Source: Arthrobacter sp. MMS18-M83
GTDB taxonomy: Bacteria > Actinomycetota > Actinomycetes > Actinomycetales > Micrococcaceae
Length of the DNA: 64,000 nucleotides
Reading direction: 5' to 3'
Assembly (NCBI RefSeq): GCF_026683955.1
Contig: NZ_CP113343.1
Location: forward strand, 682,001 to 746,000
The notes beneath the pieces are model-generated. The model worked only from the letters and a program-made list of their open reading frames with translations. It made no database searches and was not told where the DNA came from. This document shows positions 45,301 to 53,093 of this stretch, piece after piece (positions within the stretch are counted from its first letter, which is position 1; each line of letters starts with the position of its first letter). The position numbers and the translations under genes are program-made.

Positions 45301-45332
45301 CTGAGGGAATCCGGACAGCAGAGGGAGGATCC

Positions 45333-45974
45333 ATGCGCGCCAGCGACAAAGCCTATGCTGCCCTGCGCGAGGACATCATTGAATGGCGGCTGACCCCCGG
45401 CACAGTCCTCGCCGAAGTGGAACAATCCGAACGCCTGGGCGTGTCCCGCACGCCGGTCCGGGAGGCGCTGGGCCGGCTCAGCGCGGAAGGGTTGACGACG
45501 GCGGCAGGCGGCCGCGGCGTCGTCGTCACCGATATCTCGCTGGAGGACATCGACGAACTGTTCGAGCTGCGCGAAACCCTGGAAGGCAAAGCCGCCGCCC
45601 TCGCCGCCGTGCGCGGAGAACGCGCGGTGTTCGAGCAACTCCACGCCGAGCTCCTCCGGGCCCCGGAGATGCTCAACGACAGCGATCCCGCACGGCACGA
45701 CTATTACGCCCTGGTGGGAAGGCTCGACGAAGCGATCGACGAGGCCATCTCCAATTCCTACCTCGCCCAGGCCATGCGCAGCCTGCGCGTCCACCTGGTG
45801 CGGGTCCGCCGCCTCGCGGCCGACGACGCCGAACGCCTCCACGCTGCCGCGGCCGAGCACGCCGCGATCGCCGAGGCCATCGCGGCGGGCAACCCCCGGC
45901 TCGCCGAAGCCGCCACCACCCTCCACCTCCACCGCAGCCTTTCCCACGTCAAAGCCACCCACACACCTCACTAG
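45333..45974 (+). CDS. GntR family (FadR/FCD) transcriptional regulator
   Basis: 213-aa regulator with an N-terminal winged HTH ([24 protein letters not shown], here [15 protein letters not shown] near 37-51) and a C-terminal all-helical FCD ligand-binding domain with metal-binding acidic and His residues ([26 protein letters not shown]). GAGGGAGG precedes the ATG. It is the first gene of the prpD-prpB-prpC operon (10 nt to prpD), so it likely controls propionate use, with the ligand perhaps methylcitrate or a related acid. Confidence 0.92.
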   Translation: MRASDKAYAALREDIIEWRLTPGTVLAEVEQSERLGVSRTPVREALGRLSAEGLTTAAGGRGVVVTDISLEDIDELFELRETLEGKAAALAAVRGERAVFEQLHAELLRAPEMLNDSDPARHDYYALVGRLDEAIDEAISNSYLAQAMRSLRVHLVRVRRLAADDAERLHAAAAEHAAIAEAIAAGNPRLAEAATTLHLHRSLSHVKATHTPH

Positions 45975-45984
45975 AAGGAGCACC

Positions 45985-47505
45985 ATGGTGAAGAACAACC
46001 ACGTCCGCGTCTACAAGAGCGAAGAGAACCTTGCCCGCGAGGAGCAGCTGGCTCACAAGATCGCCACGGTCGCCGCCGACCCCGTCGAGGTCCTTCCCCT
46101 GGTCACGGAGATGGTCATCAACCGCGTCATCGACAATGCCTCCGTCGCCATTGCCTCCCTTAACCGTGCTCCGATCATCGCGGCCCGGGCACAGGCCCTG
46201 ACGCACGCGCCGACCACCAACGGCAAGGGCTCCAGTGTTTTCGGGATCAGCGACAAGGTCTCGACCGAGTGGGCTGCCTGGGCCAACGGCGTCGCCGTAC
46301 GCGAACTCGACTACCACGACACCTTCCTTGCCGCGGACTACTCCCACCCGGGCGACAACATCCCGCCGATCCTCGCCGTGGCCCAGCACGTCGGTGCCAG
46401 CGGCAAGGACCTGATCCGCGGCATCGCCACCGGCTACGAGATCCAGGTGGACCTGGTCAAGGCCATCTGCCTGCACAAGCACAAGATCGACCACGTAGCC
46501 CACCTCGGCCCCTCCGCCGCCGCCGGCATCGGCACCCTCCTGGGCCTGGACGTCGAGACGATCTTCCAGTCGGTCGGCCAGGCCCTGCACACCACCACGG
46601 CCACGCGCCAGTCCCGCAAGGGCGAAATCTCCACCTGGAAAGCCCACGCCCCGGCGTTCGCCGGCAAGATGGCCGTGGAGGCAGTGGACCGGTCCATGCG
46701 CGGCCAGACCTCCCCCGTGCCGATCTACGAAGGCGAAGACGGCGTCATCGCCTGGATGCTGGATGGCCCGGACGCCTCCTACGAGGTCCCGCTGCCCGAA
46801 GCCGGGGAGCCCAAGCGGGCCATCCTGGACACCTACACCAAAGAGCACTCCGCCGAGTACCAGGCCCAGGCCTGGATCGACCTCGCCCGCAAACTGAACA
46901 ACGAGCACCCCGAAGCCACGGACCCGGCCAACGTGGCCTCCGTCCTGATCAAGACCAGCCACCACACGCACTACGTGATCGGCTCCGGCGCCAACGACCC
47001 CCAAAAATACAGCCCCACTGCGTCCCGGGAGACCCTGGACCACTCCATCCCGTACATCTTCACCGTCGCCCTGCAGGACGGTTCCTGGCACCACGTCGAC
47101 TCCTACAGCCCGGAGCGCGCCGGACGCCCCGACACCGTGGAACTATGGCACAAGGTCACCACCGTGGAAGACCCCGAATGGACCCGCCGCTACCACTCCC
47201 TGGACATCGCCGAAAAGGCCTTCGGCGGCACTGTTGTCATCACCCTCAACGACGGCACCGTCATCACGGATGAGATCGCCGTGGCCGACGCCCACCCGCT
47301 CGGTGCCCGGCCCTTCGCCCGCCAGCAATACATCGACAAGTTCCGCACCCTCGCCGCCGGGCTCGTCGAGGAAGCCGAGATCGAAAGGTTCCTCGCCGCC
47401 GCCGAAGCCCTCCCGGAACTGGGCCCGGGCGAACTGGACCAGCTGAACATCACCGCCGCACCCGGCGTCATCGACCTCACCGCCGCACCGAAGGGACTCT
47501 TCTAG
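45985..47505 (+). CDS. prpD: 2-methylcitrate dehydratase (MmgE/PrpD family)
   Basis: Second step of the methylcitrate cycle, dehydrating 2-methylcitrate to 2-methyl-cis-aconitate. The 506-aa protein carries the family segments [34 protein letters not shown] (about 95-130), [19 protein letters not shown] and the C-terminal domain with [16 protein letters not shown] precedes the ATG. It ends directly against the prpB ATG (no gap), indicating coupled translation. Confidence 0.95.
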   Translation: MVKNNHVRVYKSEENLAREEQLAHKIATVAADPVEVLPLVTEMVINRVIDNASVAIASLNRAPIIAARAQALTHAPTTNGKGSSVFGISDKVSTEWAAWANGVAVRELDYHDTFLAADYSHPGDNIPPILAVAQHVGASGKDLIRGIATGYEIQVDLVKAICLHKHKIDHVAHLGPSAAAGIGTLLGLDVETIFQSVGQALHTTTATRQSRKGEISTWKAHAPAFAGKMAVEAVDRSMRGQTSPVPIYEGEDGVIAWMLDGPDASYEVPLPEAGEPKRAILDTYTKEHSAEYQAQAWIDLARKLNNEHPEATDPANVASVLIKTSHHTHYVIGSGANDPQKYSPTASRETLDHSIPYIFTVALQDGSWHHVDSYSPERAGRPDTVELWHKVTTVEDPEWTRRYHSLDIAEKAFGGTVVITLNDGTVITDEIAVADAHPLGARPFARQQYIDKFRTLAAGLVEEAEIERFLAAAEALPELGPGELDQLNITAAPGVIDLTAAPKGLF

Positions 47506-48414
47506 ATGCTCTACTCCAAGACCACCCCGGAACAGAAACGCCTCGCCCTGCGCGGGATGCTCGCTTCCGGAACGATCCAGCAGTTCCCCGGCGCGTTCAA
47601 CCCGCTCTCGGCACGCCTGATCGAGGAAAAGGGCTTCCCCGGCGTCTACATCTCCGGCGCCGTCCTCGCCAACGACCTCGGCCTGCCGGACATCGGGCTC
47701 ACCACCCTCACCGAGGTCGCCACCCGCGCCGGACAGATCGCCCGCATGACCGAACTGCCCTGCCTCGTGGACGCGGACACCGGATTCGGCGAACCGATGA
47801 ACGTGGCCCGCACCATCCAGGAACTCGAAAACGCCGGACTCGCCGGGTGCCACATCGAGGACCAGTTCAACCCCAAGCGCTGCGGGCACCTGGACGGCAA
47901 GAACGTGGTCGACACCGACACCGCCGCCAAGCGCATCCGCGCCGCTGCCGACGCCCGCCGGGACCCGAATTTCCTCATCATGGCCCGCACCGACATCCGC
48001 GCCGTCGACGGCATCAAGGCCGCCCAGGAACGCGCCCGGGCCCTCGTGGAAGCCGGCGCCGATGCCATCTTCCCGGAAGCCATGAAGGACCTCAGCGAGT
48101 TCCAAGCCATCCGTGATGCAGTGGATGTGCCGATCCTGGCCAACATGACCGAGTTCGGCAAAAGCGACCTCTTCACCGTCGAACAACTCCAGGGCGTCGG
48201 CGTGAACATCGTGATCTACCCGGTCACCCTGCTCCGCATTGCCATGGGGGCTGCAGAGCGTACGCTGGAAACGATCAAGGCCACAGGAACGCAGGAGGCG
48301 CAGGTGGAGAACATGCTCACCCGTGCGCGGCTCTATGACCTCGTGGACTACGAGGCTTACAACCACTTCGACACGAGCGTTTTCAACTTCCAGATTCCTG
48401 GGCTCAGCCGGTAA
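47506..48414 (+). CDS. prpB: Methylisocitrate lyase
   Basis: Cleaves 2-methylisocitrate to pyruvate and succinate. The 302-aa TIM-barrel PEP-mutase/ICL-family enzyme has DADTGFG (89-95, Mg-binding) and the catalytic loop KRCGH (124-128, Cys126). It sits between prpD and prpC in the same operon. Its products link propionate to central metabolism; succinate is also a substrate of the DctA transporter encoded nearby. Confidence 0.96.
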   Translation: MLYSKTTPEQKRLALRGMLASGTIQQFPGAFNPLSARLIEEKGFPGVYISGAVLANDLGLPDIGLTTLTEVATRAGQIARMTELPCLVDADTGFGEPMNVARTIQELENAGLAGCHIEDQFNPKRCGHLDGKNVVDTDTAAKRIRAAADARRDPNFLIMARTDIRAVDGIKAAQERARALVEAGADAIFPEAMKDLSEFQAIRDAVDVPILANMTEFGKSDLFTVEQLQGVGVNIVIYPVTLLRIAMGAAERTLETIKATGTQEAQVENMLTRARLYDLVDYEAYNHFDTSVFNFQIPGLSR

Positions 48415-48484
48415 CTGGATCAATCAAGGGATGCAGGCGCTCCGGCCATTCCGGAGTTCTTGCCGACGAACGAAGGAGTTCAGC

Positions 48485-49624
48485 ATGGCTGCTGAAGAGA
48501 TCAAGAAGGGCCTGGCCGGCGTCGTGGTTGATTACACCGCGATCTCCAAGGTCAATCCGGACACCAACTCGCTGCTGTACCGCGGCTATCCCGTGCAGGA
48601 ACTCGCCGCCAAGTGCAGTTTCGAGGAAGTTGCCTTCCTGCTGTGGAATGGTGAGCTGCCCACGCCGGAAGAACTTGCAGAGTTCACAGCCCGCGAGCGC
48701 GCGGGCCGAACCCTTGACCCTGTGGTGAAGCAGGTTGTCGACACGCTGCCCACTACGGCCCACCCCATGGATGTGTGCCGCACGGCCGCCTCTGTACTGG
48801 GAGCACGGCACCCGCTGGCCGACGTTTCCACGCCGGAGGCCAATATGGCCAAAGCAATTGACTTGTTCGCCGCGATGCCCGCGGTGGTCGCCTACGACCA
48901 GCGCCGCCGACGCGGCCAGGGAGTCGTGGAACCCCGCGAGGACCTGGGCTATTCTTCGAACTTCCTGTGGATGACCTTCGGCGAGGACCCTGTCGACGAG
49001 GTCGTCAAGGCGTTCAACGTCTCGATGATCCTTTACGCCGAGCACTCCTTCAACGCGTCCACGTTCACGGCCCGCGTTGTCACCTCGACCCTCTCGGACC
49101 TGCACTCCGCCGTGACCGCGGCGATCGGTGCCCTCAAGGGCCCGCTGCACGGCGGCGCCAACGAGGCGGTCATGCACACCTTCGAGGAAATCGGCATCCG
49201 CACCGAGGAATCCCTCGATGACGCCGCCGCTCGGGCGAAGACCTGGATGGAACAGGCGTTGGCGCAGAAGAAGAAGGTCATGGGATTCGGTCACCGCGTC
49301 TACAAGCACGGCGACTCCCGCGTGCCCACCATGAAGGCCGCGCTGGACAAGATGATCGCCCACTACGGCCGGCCCGAGATCCTGGGCCTGTACAACGGCC
49401 TTGAACAAGCCATGGACGAGGCCAAGGCGATCAAGCCCAACCTGGACTACCCCGCCGGGCCCACCTACCACCTCATGGGCTTCGACACCCCCACCTTCAC
49501 CCCGCTGTTCGTCGCCAGCCGCATCACCGGCTGGACCGCACACATCATGGAGCAGCTCGGATCGAACTCCCTGATCCGCCCGCTCAGCGAATACAACGGC
49601 GTGGACGAACGGCACCTGCCGTAA
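48485..49624 (+). CDS. prpC: 2-methylcitrate synthase / citrate synthase
   Basis: Condenses propionyl-CoA with oxaloacetate. The 379-aa short-type synthase has catalytic His in GPLHGGANEAV (near 221) and MGFGHRVYKHGDSRVP (near 262), and Asp in the later PAGPTYHLMGFDTPTFTPLF. GAAGGAG lies 8 nt before the ATG at 48485. It completes the prpDBC operon; the context makes methylcitrate synthase more likely than the housekeeping citrate synthase. Confidence 0.95.
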   Translation: MAAEEIKKGLAGVVVDYTAISKVNPDTNSLLYRGYPVQELAAKCSFEEVAFLLWNGELPTPEELAEFTARERAGRTLDPVVKQVVDTLPTTAHPMDVCRTAASVLGARHPLADVSTPEANMAKAIDLFAAMPAVVAYDQRRRRGQGVVEPREDLGYSSNFLWMTFGEDPVDEVVKAFNVSMILYAEHSFNASTFTARVVTSTLSDLHSAVTAAIGALKGPLHGGANEAVMHTFEEIGIRTEESLDDAAARAKTWMEQALAQKKKVMGFGHRVYKHGDSRVPTMKAALDKMIAHYGRPEILGLYNGLEQAMDEAKAIKPNLDYPAGPTYHLMGFDTPTFTPLFVASRITGWTAHIMEQLGSNSLIRPLSEYNGVDERHLP

Positions 49625-49633
49625 TTTCAGGGC

Positions 49634-49680
49634 GTACGACGGCGGGCCGGTCACCCGAGGTGACCGGCCCGACGTCGTAC
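49634..49680. terminator. Bidirectional terminator after prpC
   Basis: 13-bp stem CGGGCCGGTCACC / GGTGACCGGCCCG with CGA loop, extended by an outer 8-bp GTACGACG / CGTCGTAC helix across one mismatch, between convergent prpC and the membrane protein gene. Confidence 0.82.
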
Positions 49681-49686
49681 TGCAAG

Positions 49687-50607
49687 CTATTGAGTGAGCT
49701 GCAGGCTGGTGATCATCCGCTTGAGCTTCTGGTATTCAGGTGTCTGCATGTACTGCGTGGCTTCCGCCATGGTGCTGAAAGTGCGGGAGCCAGGGGCTTG
49801 GGCGTCGCTCGTAGCGAAAGACAGCGTGCCCTTGGGCGCACCAGCCACGAAAGAGTACATCAGGCAGCTATCCCGGACTTCGCCGCTGGACTTGTCCACC
49901 AAACCGATCTGGTAGCCGATCCCGCCGCCTTGGGCTGTCTGATCCAGCACGCGAAAAGAGAACCGGGCTTGCGACGTGGTGACCCACTGCCCCGTCAATG
50001 AGGTGGCGGCTTTGTCGAGCTCCGTTTGTTTGTATGTGCCGGGCCCGCAGGCCCCGCCTACGCCGCCGCCCGCGCCATGGTAGAACTTGGCCAAGACGCG
50101 CCCCGCCTCGTCCTTCACCTGGATCCCGGACGCGGGATTGCTGGCGGTACCTGCGGGAACATCAGTGGCCGTCCAGCCCATGGGGAGGTCGAACTGCGCG
50201 TGTGCGCTGGCACTGACGAAGCTCGTCCACCTGAGGTCGGGCGTAGCTGTTGTCGATGCTCCTGGTTCCGCGGTGGCCACCGTAGTGGCCGGAGCCGTGG
50301 CCGACGCTGTTGGCGTGGCAGTAATCGTTGCAGGTGCCGTCGTGGCGGCTGGCGTCTGCAACGGACTTCCGCTCTGCGCCTGGCCCTGGGACCCAAGGTT
50401 GCTCGCAACGAGGACTCCCGCGGCCAGGACCGCTGCGGCCAAAGCCACCAACACGATGATTCTCAGCCTCCACATCTTCCTTTTCCGTTCAACGTCTGCT
50501 GAGTCCACGCCCAACATGTTCCCGTCGATCTCAGGGCGGTATGAACGCTCCATGCTTTCATCGTGCATGGACAGTCCGTGGCCATCGTGGCGCTTAGAAT
50601 CCACCAT
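49687..50607 (-). CDS. Membrane-anchored protein, paralogue of the anti-sigma-like protein at 53094-54419
   Basis: About 306-aa bitopic protein: a cytoplasmic N-terminus, a membrane span (about residues 49-69, WRLRIIVLVALAAAVLAAGVL), a Thr/Ala/Pro-rich linker, and an extracellular domain. The C-terminus EATQYMQTPEYQKLKRMITS matches the end of the protein encoded at 53094-54419 (EASAFTQTQGYKDLKAVITS). The frame is open to 50694, but the ECF-type promoter at 50652-50682 would lie inside it. I therefore start at MVDSKRHD (50607), with GGGGG just upstream; a GTG at 50604 is also possible. Function unknown. Confidence 0.75.
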   Translation of the reverse strand: MVDSKRHDGHGLSMHDESMERSYRPEIDGNMLGVDSADVERKRKMWRLRIIVLVALAAAVLAAGVLVASNLGSQGQAQSGSPLQTPAATTAPATITATPTASATAPATTVATAEPGASTTATPDLRWTSFVSASAHAQFDLPMGWTATDVPAGTASNPASGIQVKDEAGRVLAKFYHGAGGGVGGACGPGTYKQTELDKAATSLTGQWVTTSQARFSFRVLDQTAQGGGIGYQIGLVDKSSGEVRDSCLMYSFVAGAPKGTLSFATSDAQAPGSRTFSTMAEATQYMQTPEYQKLKRMITSLQLTQ

Positions 50608-50651
50608 TCCCCCTTTGTCGGTAAGCGCCCCTAACTGGGCGTCTATCGTGT

Positions 50652-50682
50652 TAGTTTCCGGTAAACGTCTTGAGGTTACAGC
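50652..50682 (-). promoter_or_regulatory. ECF-sigma-type promoter, copy 1
   Basis: Minus strand GCTGTAACCT, 11 nt, CCGGAAACTA. The same two 10-mers with the same spacing occur upstream of the sigma gene at 54981-55011. The left element overlaps the 3' end of the nudix gene. Transcription would start near 50645, about 38 nt before the membrane protein ATG. Confidence 0.7.
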
Positions 50683-51212
50683 CCAGGTACCCAATTCTGA
50701 GCAGGCACACCCGCTGCTGATCCGTCGTCGGTCCAGTCGGAGTGGAAGACTTCAGCCACGTTCTCGTTGTCATCGGCGAGCACTACGCGGACGTCCATGC
50801 GGCGGCCATTCATCATCGCGGGAAGCCAGTGTTCGGCATCGGCCCACATGTGGGCTACCGGCAGTTCCTCCGCCGGGTACCACTGCGGCGTGATCTCGTC
50901 GCTCTCCGTGGGCTCTCCCACCCACGATTCTGCGAGGAACACAGTGGTGTACATGTTCCATTCGGGTTTGGCAGGGAAGACAAAGTCCACAGTGCCCGCG
51001 GCCACCAGGTCGTCCGGCTCAACTTGGACGTAGACTTCTTCGCGGACTTCCCGGCAAACAGCCTCGATGGCGGTCTCCCCCTCCTCCACATGGCCGCCGA
51101 CGCCCACTACCTTGCCCTTGCCGAAGCCGGTGCGCTTGCGTCCAAGGAGGACCTCCCTACCGGCATCGACCTCGCGGAGGAGAAAACAGAGGGTCACATG
51201 GGCGGCTGTCAT
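50676..51212 (-). CDS. NUDIX hydrolase, MutT-like
   Basis: 178-aa Nudix hydrolase. The Nudix box GHVEEGETAIEAVCREVREE (about 40-59) is intact, and FGKGKVVGVGG just before it is typical of 8-oxo-dGTP diphosphatases. The C-terminal extension of about 35 residues (SDWTDDGSAAGVPAQNW) is unusual. It lies between the anti-sigma-like gene (beyond the IS) and the paralogous membrane protein gene. Substrate unproven. Confidence 0.87.
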   Translation of the reverse strand: MTAAHVTLCFLLREVDAGREVLLGRKRTGFGKGKVVGVGGHVEEGETAIEAVCREVREEVYVQVEPDDLVAAGTVDFVFPAKPEWNMYTTVFLAESWVGEPTESDEITPQWYPAEELPVAHMWADAEHWLPAMMNGRRMDVRVVLADDNENVAEVFHSDWTDDGSAAGVPAQNWVPGL

Positions 51213-51246
51213 GGGATCAAGCCTACGACTGCCTCGGCCCTGAAGA

Positions 51247-51345
51247 ACGACGCCGGGCCGGTCACCTGAGTGGGCCCACGCGAGCAGGGTTCCCTGGCCA
51301 AGCTTGCGAGGTCAGGGGGCTCGCGGGGTACTGGCCCGGCGTCGT
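51247..51345. terminator. Nested inverted repeat between the nudix gene and the IS
   Basis: Outer arms ACGACGCCGGGCC (51247-51259) and its complement (51333-51345) enclose an inner pair CGCGAGC / GCTCGCG (51279-51285, 51319-51325). Before the IS inserted, this structure lay directly downstream of the anti-sigma-like gene and could have terminated it. Confidence 0.45.
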
Positions 51346-51358
51346 GGCTCGTCGCTAG

Positions 51359-51382
51359 CCCGGGGTTTTCGTGGCCAGCTGG
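51359..51382 (+). repeat. Left terminal inverted repeat of the IS
   Basis: 24-nt end beginning CCCGGGGTTTTCGTGG and closing CCAGCTGG; about 60% identical to the complement of the right end at 53070-53093, with CCC, TTTTC and GCTGG shared. Confidence 0.65.
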
Positions 51383-51405
51383 CGCGAGTGGCGCGTTAAA
51401 GCAGT

Positions 51406-51478
51406 GAAAGGGTGCTCTGAGCTGGGAAAATAGTGGTATTCGACGCCATATTTTCCTGATCGTGAGGAGCACCCTTTC
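51406..51478 (+). promoter_or_regulatory. Long hairpin over the transposase ribosome binding site
   Basis: Perfect 12-bp outer arms GAAAGGGTGCTC (51406-51417) and GAGCACCCTTTC (51467-51478) enclose an inner GGAAAATA / TATTTTCC pair (51425-51432, 51449-51456). The 3' arm begins inside the GAGGAG ribosome binding site and ends 1 nt before the ATG. Transcripts entering from outside would fold this and mask translation. Confidence 0.6.
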
Positions 51479-51479
51479 G

Positions 51480-52916
51480 ATGCATCATTTTACCCGGCTT
51501 TTCCCTGCTGCAGCGGTTGGCTTCACCGGCCAGTCACTGGTGTCCCACGCCGGAACGAAGATTCTGACGGAATTGATCGACGCGCTGGGTTTCCGCGGAC
51601 TCTGCGAGGACCGGCTTGGCCAGTTCGCTCCTTCCGGCGCCCGACACCGGCCCGGCCGGCTCATCGCTTCCCTGGCCCTGATGCTCGCTGGCGGCGGCGA
51701 GCACGTCAGCGACCTGGACATGCTGCGTTCCTCGCCCGGGATCTTCGGGCCGGTGCCCTCGAACGCGACCGTGTCCCGGTTTTTCGAACGCACCGTCGCC
51801 AACCCCGAACTGTTCAGCTACGGCTTCGAGACCCTGACCCGGGAACTGCGGTCCAGGGCCTGGGACGCTGCAGGGAACTTCGAACCCGGCGGCCAGGCAA
51901 CCGCCGCCGATCCCTTGATCGTTGACTTGGATGCCACGTTGGTGACCTCGCACAGTGACAAGGAACTGGCCGCGGGCACGTACAAAGGCGGGTACGGTTT
52001 CTCCCCGTTCATCGCCAGCATCGATTACGGCACGGGCAACGGCACCGGGGAAATCCTCGCCTGCGTGTTGCGGCCCGGCAGCGCGGGGGCGAACAGCGCC
52101 GATGACCATATCCGTGTCTTCGAGACCGCCACGGCCCAGTTGCCCGAGAGCTTCTTCCCCGATGGGAAGCTGGACGGGCAGAGGATCCTGGTCCGCACCG
52201 ACAGTGCCGGCGCCTCGCGGAAGTTCCTCTGGCACCTGCACTCCTTGGGCGTGCAGTTCTCCGTCTCGTATCCGGTCCCGGCAGCCAAAGCCCACATGAT
52301 CGACTGGATCAACGACAAACAGTACTGGCAACCGGCCCTGGACCAGCACGGGACCGACCGCACGAACGCGTGGGTCATCAACGCCACCGAAGTGATCCCG
52401 CTGAAGGACTACCCGCCGGGCACGAACATCTACCTGCGGGCCGAGCCGCTGCACCCCGGCGCGGCCCCGACCCTGCTGAATCTGGACGGGCACCGCATCA
52501 CCGCGTTCCTGACGAACGCACCGCGCTGGCACGGACCGTTCCTGGATGCCCGGCACCGGGCCCGGGGCCGGTGCGAGAACCGGATCAAGACCCTGAAGAA
52601 CACCGGCCTGGGCAAGCTGCCGTTCTACGATTTCGCCGCGAACCAGGCCTGGGCCAACATCGCCGCCCTGGCATTGAACCTCACCTCCTGGCTGCAGCTC
52701 ACCGCCCTCCCGGAAGGCCACCACGCCAGGTCCTGGGACATCAAACGCTGGCGCTACCGGCTCTTCGCGACCGCCGGGAAAATCATCACCCGCGCCCGCC
52801 GGAGGACCTTGCTCCTGCCAGACAGGGCACCGGAGAAACAGCTCATCACCGTCCTGCTGGACCGGATCAAAGACCTCCCAGCGCGACTGAAAAGCGCCCC
52901 GGCAAAGCCTACGTAG
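51480..52916 (+). CDS. IS1380-family transposase
   Basis: 478-aa DDE transposase. Asp residues are visible in DPLIVDLDATLVTSH (about 147-157) and ILVRTDSAGASRKF (about 239-252). The late GRCENRIKTLKNTGLGKLPF segment holds the catalytic Glu, and a basic C-terminus follows. The ATG at 51480 (MHHFTRLFP) is the usual family start; an in-frame GTG at 51462 lies within the hairpin. It is intact, so the element could be mobile. Confidence 0.93.
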   Translation: MHHFTRLFPAAAVGFTGQSLVSHAGTKILTELIDALGFRGLCEDRLGQFAPSGARHRPGRLIASLALMLAGGGEHVSDLDMLRSSPGIFGPVPSNATVSRFFERTVANPELFSYGFETLTRELRSRAWDAAGNFEPGGQATAADPLIVDLDATLVTSHSDKELAAGTYKGGYGFSPFIASIDYGTGNGTGEILACVLRPGSAGANSADDHIRVFETATAQLPESFFPDGKLDGQRILVRTDSAGASRKFLWHLHSLGVQFSVSYPVPAAKAHMIDWINDKQYWQPALDQHGTDRTNAWVINATEVIPLKDYPPGTNIYLRAEPLHPGAAPTLLNLDGHRITAFLTNAPRWHGPFLDARHRARGRCENRIKTLKNTGLGKLPFYDFAANQAWANIAALALNLTSWLQLTALPEGHHARSWDIKRWRYRLFATAGKIITRARRRTLLLPDRAPEKQLITVLLDRIKDLPARLKSAPAKPT

Positions 52917-53069
52917 CCAGGTCCAAGGTTCCAACCGCCACGACACAGAACAAACACCCAACGGAGAAGTGGAAATCCGCGCCGATCCCGGCGGCACCAG
53001 GGCCACTCCAGCCCCGCCAAAATCCAGATCACAGCCGATCAGCGATCAACGCCGCCCCCGGCCGGCCCA

Positions 53070-53093
53070 CCAGCGGCAGATGAAAAATCTGGG
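53070..53093 (-). repeat. Right terminal inverted repeat of the IS
   Basis: Read inward from the right border it begins CCCAGATTTTTCATCT and ends GCCGCTGG. It contains a small AGAT...ATCT palindrome. About 150 nt of non-coding sequence separates it from the transposase stop. Confidence 0.65.

Larger units (their letters stand above)
51359..53093 (+). mobile_element. IS1380-family insertion sequence, about 1735 bp, complete
   Basis: One transposase gene flanked by imperfect terminal inverted repeats: the left end begins CCCGGGGTTTTCGTGG, the right end read inward begins CCCAGATTTTTCATCT, and both share GCTGG at their inner edge. CTAG stands on both sides (51355-51358 and 53094-53097), a 4-bp target duplication. 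Because CTAG is palindromic and is followed by CCC, the exact border is ambiguous by a few bases. The right duplication supplies the stop codon of the anti-sigma-like gene. Size and protein match the IS1380 family. Confidence 0.85.

Noticed and set aside
51534..53006. 490-aa minus-strand open frame within the IS
   Set aside because: Antisense of the transposase gene; no transposition or accessory domain.
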